Notes: generated by a model not told the origin, from the sequence alone. A stretch of 64,000 nt of DNA from Kalaharituber pfeilii (GCA_015179045.1 WHUZ01000025.1:1-64000), one strand, 5' to 3'; numbered from the stretch's first letter, positions 11,520 to 22,582 are shown. Made by a program: numbers and translations.

Positions 11520-11659
11520 TTTTTTTTTTTTTTTTATTATTTCATTACTCGCATGCCGCCCTACAGGCTATGGCGAGGTTTTATTTAAAAGGAAAGTAAC
11601 TAACTAAACTTAAATACATGGGGCCCGCGGGTCTGTATGTGTGTTGCGGGGAAAACGGC
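11520..11659 (-). mobile_element. half-LINE A, 5'-truncated insertion
   Basis: Poly(T), then the reversed family-A tail (TTCATTACTCGCATGCCGCC..GGCTATGGCGAGG) and about 80 bp of its 3' UTR. The 13-bp TSD GGGGCGAGTATAT lies at 11507-11519 and 11660-11672. It interrupts the pogo-1 transposase just after YYFEPYT. Confidence 0.92.
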
Positions 11660-12763
11660 GGGGCGAGTATATGGCTCAAAGTAATATTTTATAAACTCAA
11701 CACCTAGTTCATCATCCATGTATTAAAAGTTGCAGGAAGTTTATGGACACCCTCAGCACCGTAGTAGCCTTCTCTATGGGTTTTCGCCTGCCAGATAAGG
11801 TATAGAGGAATGATGTGACCAGTGATGTGACCAGCAGCATTTACTGTCTCTATGACAGTAACAAATTCTCGATTGCCATCAGTAACTGCAATTTTTCGCC
11901 TTGGACCTGCTCGAACAATACATTTCTGCCTGCCAGTTGCAATGCCCATAATAATACTCTTTTCATTATAGTTCCAGAGGTTGTCAGGGGTGATCTTAAG
12001 TTGGCGCATTGTAGTCCGGAGTGACCGATAAAATGCCTTCTGCACTGGAATATTTGTCCCTTGCGAATGCCGAATGCGCTCAAGATATTGTACATATTTG
12101 CTGTTAACTATGGGATGTCGAAGTAAAAACCTCTCATGCCACCGATCTCCTGGAACTGCATTGCTAAACCTTCGCTGCAGAATTAAAACAGCCATAGATC
12201 TCAGCATTCGCAAATGAAGTGGAAAGCCCATATCACTCATTGTAAGTGCCCAGGCCTCTAATGCATTCTCTTCACCTCTAGTAAGCAATTGCTGCCTTTC
12301 GCGAGCCTCCTTCCTTCCTTTCTGTACCCCATCGAGTCGTCTACGTAATGTAATAGCTTTTACATCAAAGTAGGAAGCAATTTTTGGTATTGACTCTTCC
12401 CGATGTTTGTATGCATAAGCGATTGCTCGGTTAATGTTTTCAGGCTTAATTTCCTGTCGCATAGCTATTAACTGCGGGTAAAACGAGTTCAAAATATGTA
12501 GAATTCGCTGAGATATGCAGGATAATCGCGGTTGAAAGATGAGGAGCAGGTTGCCGAAGCGGGGGTGAAAATGTAGGATCGTTACAGGGGGGCAGATCGT
12601 TACCACATCGGGCACGTTATGTATGTGGTCTATAGAACCAATAGGAATATCTGCTTCTTGCTTCATATCTCATGCATACTACCCCAACGATTTGTAGCAG
12701 GATTTGCCATTGAGATAGATACTACACATCGAGCTAATGCTTTGAAGATCCTGCTTCCCAATG

Positions 12764-12855
12764 TGATCGGAATTTCCTTTTTTATTTCTTTTGTTTTTGT
12801 TATATCACGTATGCATAACCCCGCTTATCGCTGTTCGCCGTGGCAGGGCATATGA
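12764..12855 (-). mobile_element. LINE-B 3' tail, old insertion
   Basis: A T-rich tract, then CACGTATGCATAACCCCGC..TTCGCCGTGGCAGGG, a diverged reversed family-B tail. The probable TSD is diverged (ATGTGATCGGAATT and ATATGATCAGAATT). It is more decayed than the other copies. Confidence 0.6.
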
Positions 12856-12879
12856 TCAGAATTGTGAATGCATCAGCAA

Positions 12880-13110
12880 AAATATTTTTTTGGCCGGGCG
12901 CAACCACCTCGCCCTGGGCGCGGCGATCGCCTTGAGCGCCTACAGCGGCTTGGGCATATTTAGAAACTTGACATTCCACCCCAGAGCGCCCGGCGTAATT
13001 AAGAAATTGCATTGCACCCCTCTACACATGATGCACCTACTCACGACGCTCTATTGCCCCAGGCGCAATCAAATTCACTCTCTGCTCCCCGGGCGCACTA
13101 AATAATACCT
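12880..13110. other. GC-rich non-coding stretch
   Basis: The motif GGGCGC/GCGCCC recurs six or more times, in both orientations. Repeat C and the 3.9-kb tandem array share this vocabulary. It may be a decayed non-autonomous element. No coding region is seen. Confidence 0.4.
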
Positions 13111-13138
13111 CTCAATATCACGGCATGTTTACTCCCTA

Positions 13139-13343
13139 AGCCTGCCTCCGGGTTTGGAGGGTTTAGACCCAGTACCCGAGATACCGGGCTTGTCACCCGC
13201 ATCACGGAGGAGTTCGCGGGCATTACATGTAGTTAGTTAGGGGATTGTTTCCCCTTTTCTTTACTTTCATTAATAAAGACCCTCGCCATAGCCCGTTGGG
13301 CGGCCCGCGAGTATTGATAAAAAAAAAAAAAAAAAAAAAAAAA
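13139..13343 (+). mobile_element. family-A retrocopy with a family-B-like 5' part
   Basis: It ends with the family-A 3' UTR and hairpin (CCTCGCCATAGCCC..GGGCGGCCCGCGAG) and poly(A). Its first ~38 bases (AAGCCTGCCTCCGGGTTTGG..) match the LINE-B 3' UTR seen at 42700-42741 and 48825-48845 rather than other family-A copies. A TSD could not be found. Confidence 0.65.
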
Positions 13344-13344
13344 C

Positions 13345-14092
13345 GCCGTCATAAATGCATCCCTGTTGCATAATTCATCTACAGTAGTTTGTAAGGTAGG
13401 GTTATGAAAGTGTTCTGTTGAGCCGCATTCATGGATTCAACACGGAACTAGCTAAATGCTGTGCTCATACTGCATTGAGAGGCTCGGCATTTAAGGTGCC
13501 ATAGCAACCATCAGTTATCATATCATAACCACCCTTAACGCTAGTCGCGGTGCATATTTGTATGAGTGAGACAAGCGTGACTGAACACCGGTTTGAGTTT
13601 TCTACAAATTTAGGTTTTCCTTCACGCACGTTACCAGTACCGTATGGGTAATGATGTGCATACCGATAACGCTTGGCACCTTGCACCTGTTTGCACTACC
13701 CAAATGTCAGGCATATCTTACAGAATATACCTTTGATAGGTATGATGAATCAATAATTATAGGCTATATTGAAAAAGTGATGCCACTCCTATAGCATCCA
13801 CAGACGCATCACCTCTGTACCTTATAAAATAATTTCCTCTACACCTACTAGCAAATACCTACTCAATATAATACTCTATCTGCTCGTGCAATAGTAGCAA
13901 TGATATTACCAGTGCTATATTACAATACATTGTTAGTAATAACTTGAGATCTGCAATATAGCACTGTATGTTCCTGTACCAAAATATTGTATCTAACTGG
14001 GATATTAAGCATCTTCTAGATACTACAATAAAAAATTCCTGTGAGTACAAATAGCTCTCAAGGGGGCTCAAATTGAAGCCAGAGCATAGTAG
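13345..14092. other. unassigned DNA with one doubtful short ORF
   Basis: The minus frame 13686-13465 (73 codons, ending TDGCYGTLNAEPLNAV) has even amino-acid use and one Cys pair. It has no recognisable family, no flanking exons and no poly(A) context, so I do not call it a gene. The rest looks non-coding. Confidence 0.35.
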
Positions 14093-14095
14093 AAT

Positions 14096-14751
14096 AGGCG
14101 GATTTTGCAAAGTCCGGTTAACTCATATTTGGTTATTTTCCGGTTATTATTAATCAATGTTGCTGTAGCAACGTGTTGTTTGTGGCTGAGTTAACCAAAT
14201 TTCTGGCAATTTTCCGGTTATATAACCGAATAAATTCGGTTAAACACAAAGTGCGGTTAAGGACTTTACATCAACACCAAAGTATCTTGATATTTTTTAC
14301 TTGCTCAAATGTCTTCTCAAACCCCTTCTCTATCACCTGCGCCTACAATTTTAGCATCCCGTGGGCGTGGTCGTGCAACATCGTCCTTACCGCAAACTCA
14401 ATCTCCGGCACCTCAAACCCAATCACCAGCACCTGCAGACAACTTACGTACTCGACTCAATGATGAAGAAAAGCTTCATCTAGTCCGCTTATGCATTGAA
14501 TACCAAGCGGAGCATGTCAAAGGCAAGAAAGGAGCTTTTTGGCAAAAAATCAGAATGTTACTGAAAGAACAAATTGGGAAGGACCTCCGAGATCCTCATA
14601 GTACAATGAGAATCTTGCTTCAACAGTTTGAAGTACAAAGGCTGCCGCAGATGCGACAGCTAAAGTGGTCTTGCGTGGTTGGGTTATCATGACTAATGGT
14701 TCCCCGGAAAATAACCGAATTTCAATAACCGGACTTTGCAAAATCCGCCTA
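14096..14751 (+). mobile_element. 656-bp TIR element with a SANT/Myb-like ORF
   Basis: The ends are inverted copies of AGGCGGATTTTGCAAAGTCC with about 25 bp perfect, followed by a looser GGTTATTTTCCGG match. AAT flanks both sides (14093-14095, 14752-14754). A 3-bp duplication plus a Myb-like protein resembles PIF/Harbinger elements, but TA overlap leaves the superfamily open. No transposase is present. Confidence 0.7.
14309..14692 (+). CDS. SANT/Myb-like DNA-binding protein fragment of a transposon
   Basis: A 127-residue frame. Residues 1-50 are a Pro/Gln/Ser-rich leader. Residues about 50-115 (LNDEEKLHLVRLCIEYQ..FWQKIRMLLKEQIG..DPHSTMRILL) look like a trihelical Myb/SANT-like domain of the type many DNA transposons use to bind their ends. 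The frame ends shortly after, inside the right inverted repeat, so it is probably the truncated first part of a longer protein. The family match is by pattern only. Confidence 0.5.
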   Translation: MSSQTPSLSPAPTILASRGRGRATSSLPQTQSPAPQTQSPAPADNLRTRLNDEEKLHLVRLCIEYQAEHVKGKKGAFWQKIRMLLKEQIGKDLRDPHSTMRILLQQFEVQRLPQMRQLKWSCVVGLS

Positions 14752-14759
14752 ATATATGG

Positions 14760-15735
14760 AATCATCTTTCATATTTTAGAGAGCGTCTACACATCAGTTG
14801 TACTTTACAACATTGCAGTACTAATGTATACCAGCATAAGTGAGAATGCACCTTTGATATAATAGTGCCACCACTCTATATATACCTAGTCCTTTGTGCC
14901 GATTTCGAGACTGTATACAGCCTATATTGTACTACATGATAGTGATGCAATTATTGCTGTTGTATATCGCATATGTATGATAGTGCATATCTATCTGATA
15001 TATCTGACATAAACAGACCGCTCACGACCGTCATGGTGACACCATAACATGGCCATATACAACAAAACTAGCTATTCTTCCTCAGCATAAGTTATTCAAG
15101 TTGGCATACACTGCTACGTACTATGTGAGGAAGTTAGGATGCTACTTATATGTATACCTTGCAGTGCTCAACTGTCTCAACCAGTTGTCAATGCTGCAAT
15201 CCACTCAGTAAACATTTTCCTATGCATGTATTTCTATTATATAGCTTTACAGAGTCTCTGTGCATCTTTCTCATCAAATAATAGCCCAATACTACCATCG
15301 ATCTGAGTAAGCGAAAATGTAGTTTTTGACGTGACAGTAACTCTGTACAGATTAGTCCAATAGTCACAAAACTTGATATACTTATTTAGCATAAGCAACA
15401 GAGGATATACTGAGTTGCAAAGGCCTCAGGTAGTCACATTCACATATGATGACTCCAAAGTATTTCCTAGATTATGGTTGTGTATATTCCAGTGCATTTC
15501 ACCTCCCATGTGCTACAAAGTAGGAAAGGAAGTATGAAAAATAATCTACTATGTTCTCTCTTGCTCTGGCTTTGATTTAAGCCCACTTGACGGTAATTTG
15601 CATTCACAGCAACTCTGTACGTAGGTTAGTGGATTTGATGGGTTTCTAGGTGACGCACTCTGTGCCATGTTAACAATGATCATCATGTACATCTAGTTAG
15701 GCCAGAAATTGTCCTGAATACCACCCAACTCAGAA
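14760..15735. other. AT-rich intergenic DNA
   Basis: No ORF, repeat tail or known motif stands out over this stretch. Confidence 0.5.
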
Positions 15736-15740
15736 CCACT

Positions 15741-16610
15741 TCACACAAGTTCCCAGTTTTCTCCTATATGGTTCTGGTTGTACGACACCAAGCTTTGCCC
15801 TTCTGCCCTAAGTACATGAAAGCACCGTTTGGTAAGTAGCTCTCCCAATGTGTAATCATGGCTGCCATATGCATTGTTGGATCCTGCTTGCTGCCGATAT
15901 GCCAGTGGCCCATAAACTTCATTAAGGGGACAAATGCCACCACTAAGCTGACCAGTGTTCTGATCCACCACTGCTATGATAATCCTGTCATGAGGAATCA
16001 TTATTGTCCCATAGCCAGTCATGGTATCCCTTGCGAGAAATGTCCCCTTGTCTCCAAGTGCTCGTGCGATGCAAAATTGTGTACGCTCTGTACAGGAGAC
16101 ATGGACATAGCCATGTTGGAGATGCCAATATTCATGAGATGTAGCTTTGGAGCGAATGTAGTAACTGAGAGCGTCAATGATAATCCAGTTTTATGTCTTG
16201 TTAGTATTGATTTTATTGCAAGTCTAAACAAGCTACATCCAAACCTAACAGTGACCGAGCGAGCTGAAGTATCTAGACAGGAAGATGGACGTGCATGCTC
16301 AGTTTAGGGAAATGTACGTACCAGTTCAGTTCCCACTGGGATACTCTGGGGCTTCCTGGACCGGGATACAATCTGGAAGGCAATAATATTGCTTGCCGTC
16401 GGAGCTATCAAGGCTTCGAACATTCATTGCGTTTGAAACAATGGTACGATCCTCAGGACAATTTTCACCCACCAGACACAGGGGCCTTCCTATACCCAGT
16501 CCAATCCTTGAGCGAGCCTACGTAGTATTGAGGTTTAATACGACGGATGTGATATTCCTTTAAAGATTCGTCCTCGCTGAGTAACCGCCACCAAAAGTCT
16601 GCAACACTGC
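15741..16610 (-). pseudogene. unknown gene family H, copy 1 (broken)
   Basis: It is related along its whole length to the copy at 20028-20912. From the N-terminus: DFWWRLLSEDE..QYYVGSLK, then a degraded middle with stops, then YYIRSKATSHEYWHLQHGY, CIARALGDKGTFLARDTM, RIIIAVVDQNTGQL and a final GENWELV. The middle part here preserves the likely original reading frame that copy 2 has lost. No known domain is recognised. It lies within a dispersed repeat of at least 1 kb with shared flanks (for example GTACATCTAGTTAGGCCAGAAA), so it may be a mobile element's gene. Confidence 0.6.
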
Positions 16611-16619
16611 TGTCCGCAA

Positions 16620-17520
16620 AGGCCAGAATATAACTGCATGATGTGTAATATTCTCTCCATCCTGAGAGCTACATATCAATCACGAAATCTCAGCAAGTTA
16701 TCACAAATGAAACGATAATCCACATAAATCTGATGAACACTCACATCAAAGAAATAGGCGTGAAATGCTGCCGCTGTAGCCATAGCTTTCTATGTGTCAG
16801 GTTTTAATTTAGCAGGCCCTTTGGATTAGTATTGTGCTGCTGGTAGATCTCCGCTCGAAATTCCGTTGGTACTATGGTTCTGATGATGCCGTAAATATCA
16901 ATGTATAACCTAGGACGCTAGGTGCTTTACCTTCTTAAATATAGTCAGTCCTGCTACAGTGCCTACTATGCATTGCTATTACTAGCAGGTATCTAAGCTA
17001 GCTCCACCAGCTAGGTCCACATATCTCCGACCATCTCTATATCCCGTAACTCCGGCCATGATCATTTCTCCGATCCCTGGCGTTTTCTCCGAGATGTGGG
17101 TGTTCCTCCATATCTCCGGTCAATGCCCTTGGCCGGTATCCGATTCATTGTCTTGCGCCGAGAGGGTTCCCACATCGTATTGCAACCCTGACACATATTG
17201 CAACCCTGACGCATAATACATTCGGGTTGAGTGCGGACCTCTGGGACTGCCGGGCGGCACAAGTTGTGAACTGCGAACACTTCTCAGCAGCAAGTTCCAA
17301 AAGGGAAAAAAAGAAAGTACAGTCTAAAGAGGGTAAAAAACCAGCATGGAACGATGAAGGAAACCAATGGGATTTTAAAAATAAATAAAGGTTCCCAGTG
17401 TAAATCAACGCATCCCCCAAAGAAATGAGGCAGTGCTCATAAGTGTCCTGTAACGGTCATGTACTTGAGGTTTTTGTAGTACTGGGTCGAGAGGAATAGA
17501 CGCTCGCATATTAATCTCAA
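16620..17520. other. unassigned DNA
   Basis: Flank of the family-H repeat; the stretch 17030-17150 (ATCTCCGACCATC.., CTCCGGTCAATGCCC) recurs at 21295-21410 beside copy 2. No gene is supported. Confidence 0.5.
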
Positions 17521-17529
17521 GCAATGCGA

Positions 17530-17730
17530 TGCAGTGATACTGTACTGTGGAAGGAATCTCTTCACCAAGCAAGAACTTTTGTATTTCGGTGTAGGTTGTC
17601 TTTTAGCAGAACCTCCCGGTCACTCCCCTCTCATACATACATGACCTACCCACATATGATACAGGCCCCCCGCCCCCGGTTTCGGCAACAGCCTACTTCC
17701 AGTAGCATGTATGCGCCTGCCGCCACAGTA
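17530..17730. repeat. dispersed repeat E, copy 1
   Basis: About 190 bp shared with 24655-24850: TGGAAGGA(A/C)TCTCTTCACC, CAAGCAAGAACTTTTGTATTT, CCGGTTTCGGCAACAGCCTAC. The function is unknown. Confidence 0.7.
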
Positions 17731-17889
17731 CTTGAAACCATCCGAGCGAAACCGTATCGGGAACCGAGCCCCATTTTAAACCAAACTGCCCTCCGGCACT
17801 TGAGCTTTTGCACAATTCAAGAGCCACAAGAGAACTTCTTACGCATGTTGCAGAAAAACTAATCTAGAAGCTATTTTATATGTTTCACC

Positions 17890-19165
17890 CCTCTGTATGT
17901 AGGGAAATAACAGGAGTAGGTCAGTGCTAGTCTCGTAAATGGGTTGAGCGTAAATTTTGTATGACGTCCTGGCATACTATGCCATAGCTGAGCTACCGGG
18001 AAGCCGAAAATAATTGTCAGCACAATGTGAGGGAAAAGCGTGCACCATGAGTGGGGTATCTTTCCATGAGACTATGTACAGGTTCTTTTCTGTACCCATT
18101 TCCTCGCCTCCTGGCCCAACTGCTCCCCCCTGCTCCCTCACCAAGACCGCTGCCAAGCCTTCCATATGCTCCGAGCAGCACATCTCCCGACAGCAACGAG
18201 CGCACACTACTTACAGTACCAGTACCTACACTTGCGATAAATTTATTGTAAGAAAAATCACTCGGACATTTAAGTTCAACAAATTTTTTGCTCACTTAGA
18301 TAATAGTCTGGGCACGAGGACAGGAAATATATCGGAAATATTATGAGATAACATCTGAGGTAGTCGTGAAATTATTAATTTTTTCTTATAGTAGAAAATA
18401 TTGATTTTATTCAATTTATATGAGAACAATCCAACTAGAGTAGATATTGGTGCATCATCTCCAAATTAAGACAAGTGAAATGTGTAGCATAACAATATAC
18501 TTCTTCAGGAGACTCTCGAATTATATTTAGCAACTAGCTGCCACTATTTTGAATATATGAAAAAAGTCGCCACGAGGTACCAAGCGCTATGTATATGATT
18601 GAAGGCTCCGATTGGATTTTGAGCTAGGGAAGAGGCATCTTGGAAATCAATAAGATGGACTGTAAAACTCCGGCTCCAGCGATCATCATTTGGGAGTTAG
18701 ATTCCTACCGAGGATCAATTGAGAGTTGGAAACAGGGCGTTGGAACGGCCACTTGTTTTTAGTTTTTTGTTTTCTGCTTTTTTATATTACAGCAACGGGG
18801 GGTTGCGAGATTGCTGCTGCAGCTGCGGGTGCAAAGGTATGGGACGTACAGACGCAGACGTAAATGAGGATCAAGAGGGAATGCTGACAGGTTCTTGATA
18901 TAATAGTTCAGCTGGATCCACTACGAGATTTCCCTGGCGCAAATATTCCTCCTGAATATCTGAAAGGGGGAGGGTCATATCGTGACCACTGGGCATCAGT
19001 ATTTTCACTAGTAACGACAGGATAATATTTGCTTCACCAGTACAGTAATAAGAAGCATGGAGTGCTATACAGGCAGCGTTGCCACTGGGACCGGTTCAAG
19101 CAAATGTGAGCTGTAGCCCAACCAGCTCCGATTGAGTTGTATATTAAGCTTCTAAGGGCCTGGTC
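17890..19165. other. unassigned DNA
   Basis: No convincing gene. AATAGTCTGGGCACGAG near 18300 recurs near 63190 and, inverted, near 63975, hinting at another dispersed element. Confidence 0.4.
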
Positions 19166-19185
19166 CAGGGCTATGCATCAAAGTT

Positions 19186-19390
19186 CAATTTTTTTCTTAA
19201 TATCATTAATCGCATGCCGCCCTGTAGGCTGTGGCGATATTAAGTACATAGGAGATAAATGGGAAAAAAAAGGGGTAAAACGATATGGAATGAACAGGCC
19301 CTGCCATAAAATTACATGTACGTGGAAAGTAAGTTGCACCTTGTTGCGGGACGAATAGGATGGATATGTTGCATAGAGCAAACGGAGGCA
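19186..19390 (-). mobile_element. LINE-A 3' part, ATCGC/GCGAT subtype
   Basis: An interrupted T tract, then AATATCATTAATCGCATGCCGCCC..GGCTGTGGCGATATT and about 150 bp of 3' UTR resembling the one at 24220-24265. The stem bases are ATCGC/GCGAT rather than CTCGC/GCGAG. The right boundary and TSD are unclear. Confidence 0.7.
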
Positions 19391-19700
19391 AGTCCATCAA
19401 ATGGCATTGATGGAGCGAACGTGAGGGAGCAAAGGGGTAGTCACTTGTTTGTGTATGACGTTACATGCCTTTATGTAGTCAGCACTTTCCGAGGGGACTT
19501 TTAAGAGGGGACTTTTGAGAGGGTCTTCCCGCTCCCCTTGGTAGCACAACAACCTCCGCGAGCTATATCAAATCTGTGAATCCTGTCTGTGTGTCTTTCC
19601 CTGTGTTTCTGTATCTGTGCTTCGGTATATTCGTGTTCCTGTCCCTCGAGCAGCCTAACCCTTTTTTGCACATTATAACCTCGTGTGCTTTGCAATGCTA

Positions 19701-19762
19701 ACCTCGCCATAGCCCGTAGGGCGGCATGCGAGTAATGAAATAAAAAAAAAAAAAATAATAAT
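19701..19762 (+). mobile_element. LINE-A 3' tail, ultra-short insertion
   Basis: ACCTCGCCATAGCCC..GGGCGGCATGCGAGTAATGAAAT plus an A-rich tail. The 11-bp TSD TTGCAATGCTA lies at 19690-19700 and 19763-19773. Confidence 0.92.
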
Positions 19763-20027
19763 TTGCAATGCTACCATCCTTCTTCACACCCAATAGATGC
19801 ATGTACACGAAGAGATGTATCTTACACCGAAAATGAACAAGTCAATTCAATAGCGAACACACAATCAACTGCAACGATACGTTCCCCAATTCTCATAACC
19901 AGAGCATCCTGTAATATTATAGATACCTCTTTCATGCTGATCGAGTAATGCCATATTAACAATGATCAGCATGTACATCTAGTTAGGCCAGAAAAATGTT
20001 CTGGATAGTATCCAACTCAGAACCACT

Positions 20028-20912
20028 TCACACAAGTTCCCAGTTTTCTCCTACATGGCTCTGGTTGTACGACACCAAGCTTTGCCCTTCTGCCCTAAGC
20101 ACATGAAAGCACCGTTTGGCAAGTAGCTCTCTCAATGTGTAGTCGTGGGTGCCATATGCATTGTCAGAGCCCGCTTGCTGCCGATAAACCAGTGGCCCAT
20201 AAAATTCGTTAAGGGGGCAAATGCCACCCCTAAGCTGACCAGTATTTTGATCCACAACTGCTATGATAATCCGGTCATCCAGTATCATGATTGTCTCATA
20301 GCCAGCCATGGTATCCCTTGCAAGGAATGTACTTTTATCCCAAGAGCCCGTGCAATGCAAAATGATGTGCGTTCTGTATTGGAAACATGGACATAGCCAT
20401 GCTGGAGATGCCAATATTCGTGGGGAATGGCTTTGGAACGAATGTAGTAACTGAGTGTTAATTGTGGTCCAGTTTTGCGCCCTGTTAGTATTGATCGCAT
20501 CTCTGAATATATTGCTAATGGACCCAAGGCAATCAAAAGATCTGGACGCAAGAACGGACACCAATTTAGGAGCAAGCACGTACCAGTTTGCACTACGATA
20601 CTCGGGAACTTCCTGGACAGGGATACAATCCATGGCCTCACAATGGGTCCTTATATCTTTGTTCCACTTCTTAGGAATCCGTCGCACGAACATTGCCTTT
20701 GAAACGATGTTATGATCATCACGGTGGTTTTCAAGCTGCAGAAAAAGACACTTGCTGACACCGTTGTGATTTTTCAGCGAACCTACGTAGTATTGAGGCT
20801 CAATGCGACAGAGGTCATATTCTTTCAAATTGTCGTCCTCACTGACCAGCCGCCACCAAAAGTCTGCAGGGATTCGCAAAGGTAAGGACATATTGCGATT
20901 GCCCAGTGTCAT
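20028..20912 (-). pseudogene. unknown gene family H, copy 2 (294-codon frame, hidden frameshifts)
   Basis: The frame runs from MTLGNRNMSLPLRIPADFWW to GENWELV and looks intact, but comparison with copy 1 shows otherwise. Relative to copy 1 this copy lacks two bases near 20454 and one base near 20337. The three losses cancel, so about 40 residues (from INTQLLHSF to CTGSW) are read out of frame, while the conserved YYIRSK..EYWHLQHGY..CIARALG sequence sits in another frame. No domain is recognised. The repeat continues on both sides of the frame. Confidence 0.6.
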
Positions 20913-20999
20913 TATTTAAGCGCTATACATAAATCACGAGCCTCAGCATGTTGTCACAATTGAAAACATAATTGATATTCTTATATGAGTTTCAAGCTC

Positions 21000-21440
21000 A
21001 CATCAACGAAGTAGGCATGGAATGCTCCCGCTCGATTCATACTGGTCTAGGTGAATGACCGGATTTGCGGGTGGTAAAGGATCACTTGTAAATAGATTTC
21101 CGCTTGTTGAAATTCAGCTTTTATAACAGTTCTGTGATGATGATGAAAATATAAGAGTGCAACGTAGGACCGCAACTTATAAGTGCTTGACCTTCTAAGC
21201 AACGGTCCGGCTGGCCCTTGTCAATCCTGCTTGGCGACAGTGTATTGCTACGGCTGTCTGGCATCTCTACTATCAGCTATCTGTAGCAGCTCCACGTATC
21301 TCCGACCATCGCTACATCCCCATAAGTCCGCCCATGACTGTTTTCTCGATCCCTGACCTTGTCTTTGAGATGTGGCTTTTTCTCCATACAGTATCTCCGG
21401 TCAGTGCCCCTCTGTAGCCCCTAGCCATTTCTCTTACGGG
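21000..21440. other. flank of the family-H repeat
   Basis: Non-coding DNA shared in part with 16740-17150 (TCCACGTATCTCCGACCATC, CTGACCTTGTCTTTGAGATGTGG). No gene is supported. Confidence 0.45.
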
Positions 21441-21454
21441 CCGCAGGTATACGT

Positions 21455-21508
21455 TTTTTATTTTTTTTTATTTTTTAATATCACATAACAACTGTTCGCC
21501 ATGGCAGG
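21455..21508 (-). mobile_element. LINE-B 3' tail, ultra-short insertion
   Basis: A T-rich tract, then AATATCACATAACA.CTGTTCGCCATGGCAGG. The 12-bp TSD GCAGGTATACGT lies at 21443-21454 and 21509-21520. Confidence 0.9.
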
Positions 21509-21529
21509 GCAGGTATACGTAGCTGTAGG

Positions 21530-21745
21530 CCCCAACAGCTGGCCACTCCAAGTGATCTTACCCCACTCAGCTGCAGGCTGCAGATCTTCAGTTCATGGGG
21601 ATGGAGGCCTGAACATGATCGCCCTTTGGCCTGTCACAAAGTGTGGGGTAAATTTACGCCTGCATTTTTATCAAACGCTGCTGCAAAATATAATTCGTCA
21701 GGGATGTAATGCATCAATACTGGGGTTATACTCTATTGAGCCGCA
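21530..21745. repeat. dispersed repeat D, copy 1
   Basis: About 190 bp shared with 25505-25680: CCCCACTCAGCTGCAGGCTGCA, GAACATGATCGCCCTTTGGCC, TCGTCAGGGATGTAAT. It is followed by the pogo-type 'TACTGGGGTTAT..TTGAGCCGCACAAATTGGGATATTT' string, so it probably flanks or belongs to a pogo element end. Confidence 0.65.
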
Positions 21746-21799
21746 CAAATTGGGATATTTCCACTCTATCCCAATGAAATTTGGAGATAAATAAGGGAG

Positions 21800-22500
21800 T
21801 TGACCCCAGTGGGTGTAGATAGATCAGAGCACTGCCAACATAACGAGTGAGTGCGAATCAAACTCCGAATTTCTAATGATCGTACACTCAGGAGTACTAG
21901 TAATAAGTACTGGGTCAAGGGGAATAGAGCTTGGAGAGTCAATTTGTATATTCGTCGAGTCTAGTAGGCATGGTCCGGGGTCAGTTCCTGAAGTAAATTT
22001 CTAGAATTTATGTAGCAGATTTCGTATATTGTATGAAGAGTCGCCAGAAGCTCTGACTTATATACATGAATAATGATAGGCAATAATAGTCAAAATATAG
22101 AATAAAGCTAACAATAGTGAAAGAATGACATAGTGTATATTCGTCTTCAAGCCACAATATTTACGTCAAGATATGAGCAGTAATGAAATCAATAGGAATC
22201 ATAGAAATGATACAATAGGCTTTTTTCGTACCTAGCGCTTCGCCACCCAGTGGCGGATAGCAACTCGGGTGTACACATATTTCAACAGTTCCTATATGCA
22301 ATCTTGACATACTATATTTCAGCACGATCTGGCGACCGACCTCTTGAAGGCGAGGTCAGGGATTAAGAAATAGTCATGGCCGGACTTATGGGGATGTTGC
22401 GAAGGTCGGAGGTACGTGGAGGTACTGCAGATAGCTGATAGCAGAGATACCAGCCGTAATAGCAATACGCTGTCGCGCAGGATTCACTATAAGAAGGGCC
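21800..22500. other. unassigned DNA
   Basis: AT-rich, no ORF of interest and no repeat tail. Nothing is recognised. Confidence 0.5.
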
Positions 22501-22515
22501 AGCAGGGCGGTTGTT

Positions 22516-22582
22516 CTCGCCATAGCCCCTAGGGCGGCACGCGAGTAATGATATAAAAAAAAAAAAAAAAAAAAAAAAAAAT
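22516..22582 (+). mobile_element. LINE-A 3' tail, ultra-short insertion
   Basis: CTCGCCATAGCCCC..GGGCGGCACGCGAGTAATGATAT plus a long poly(A). The TSD is approximate: GCGGTTGTT at 22507-22515 and GTGGTTGTT after the tail. Confidence 0.85.

Larger units (their letters stand above)
10066..12462 (-). pseudogene. pogo/Fot1 DDE transposase 1 (broken)
   Basis: The start is the Met of MRQEIKPENINRAIAYA at 12462. Order: an N-terminal helix-turn-helix (IASYFDVKAITLRRRLDG), a CENPB-type region (SDMGFPLHLRMLRSMA..RHPIVNSKYVQYLERIR), then the DDE core. The first Asp region reads ENLWNYNEKSI, with Asn in place of the DEKG Asp seen in pogo-2. The second reads FNCHSSHV instead of VDGHSSHV, so that Asp is lost too. 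The third, QPLDVGCFSPL, is intact. A stop (TAG) replaces a Trp in KPDF*EIL near 11038. A family-A insertion (11520-11659) and a repeat expansion (11355-11500) split the core. The C-terminus is a Lys/Glu coiled-coil with an acidic Ser-rich end. It is dead as a transposase. Confidence 0.85.
9695..12617 (-). mobile_element. pogo/Fot1-like transposon 1
   Basis: The inverted ends are (G/A)CGTGCCCGA(A/T)GTGGTAACGA. The left end starts at 9695 after TA (9693-9694) and the right end finishes at 12617 before TA (12618-12619). TA duplication is typical of pogo/Tc1 elements. It carries one broken DDE transposase on the minus strand and has received a half-LINE insertion and a 9-bp minisatellite expansion. 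Confidence 0.8.

Noticed and set aside
11325..11599. Gly-rich or Glu/Ala/Val-rich + frames
   Set aside because: Products of the GGTGGAGGC minisatellite; the real coding strand is minus.
13465..13686. 73-codon minus ORF considered as a small secreted protein
   Set aside because: No signal peptide, no clear Cys pattern and no start or splice context.
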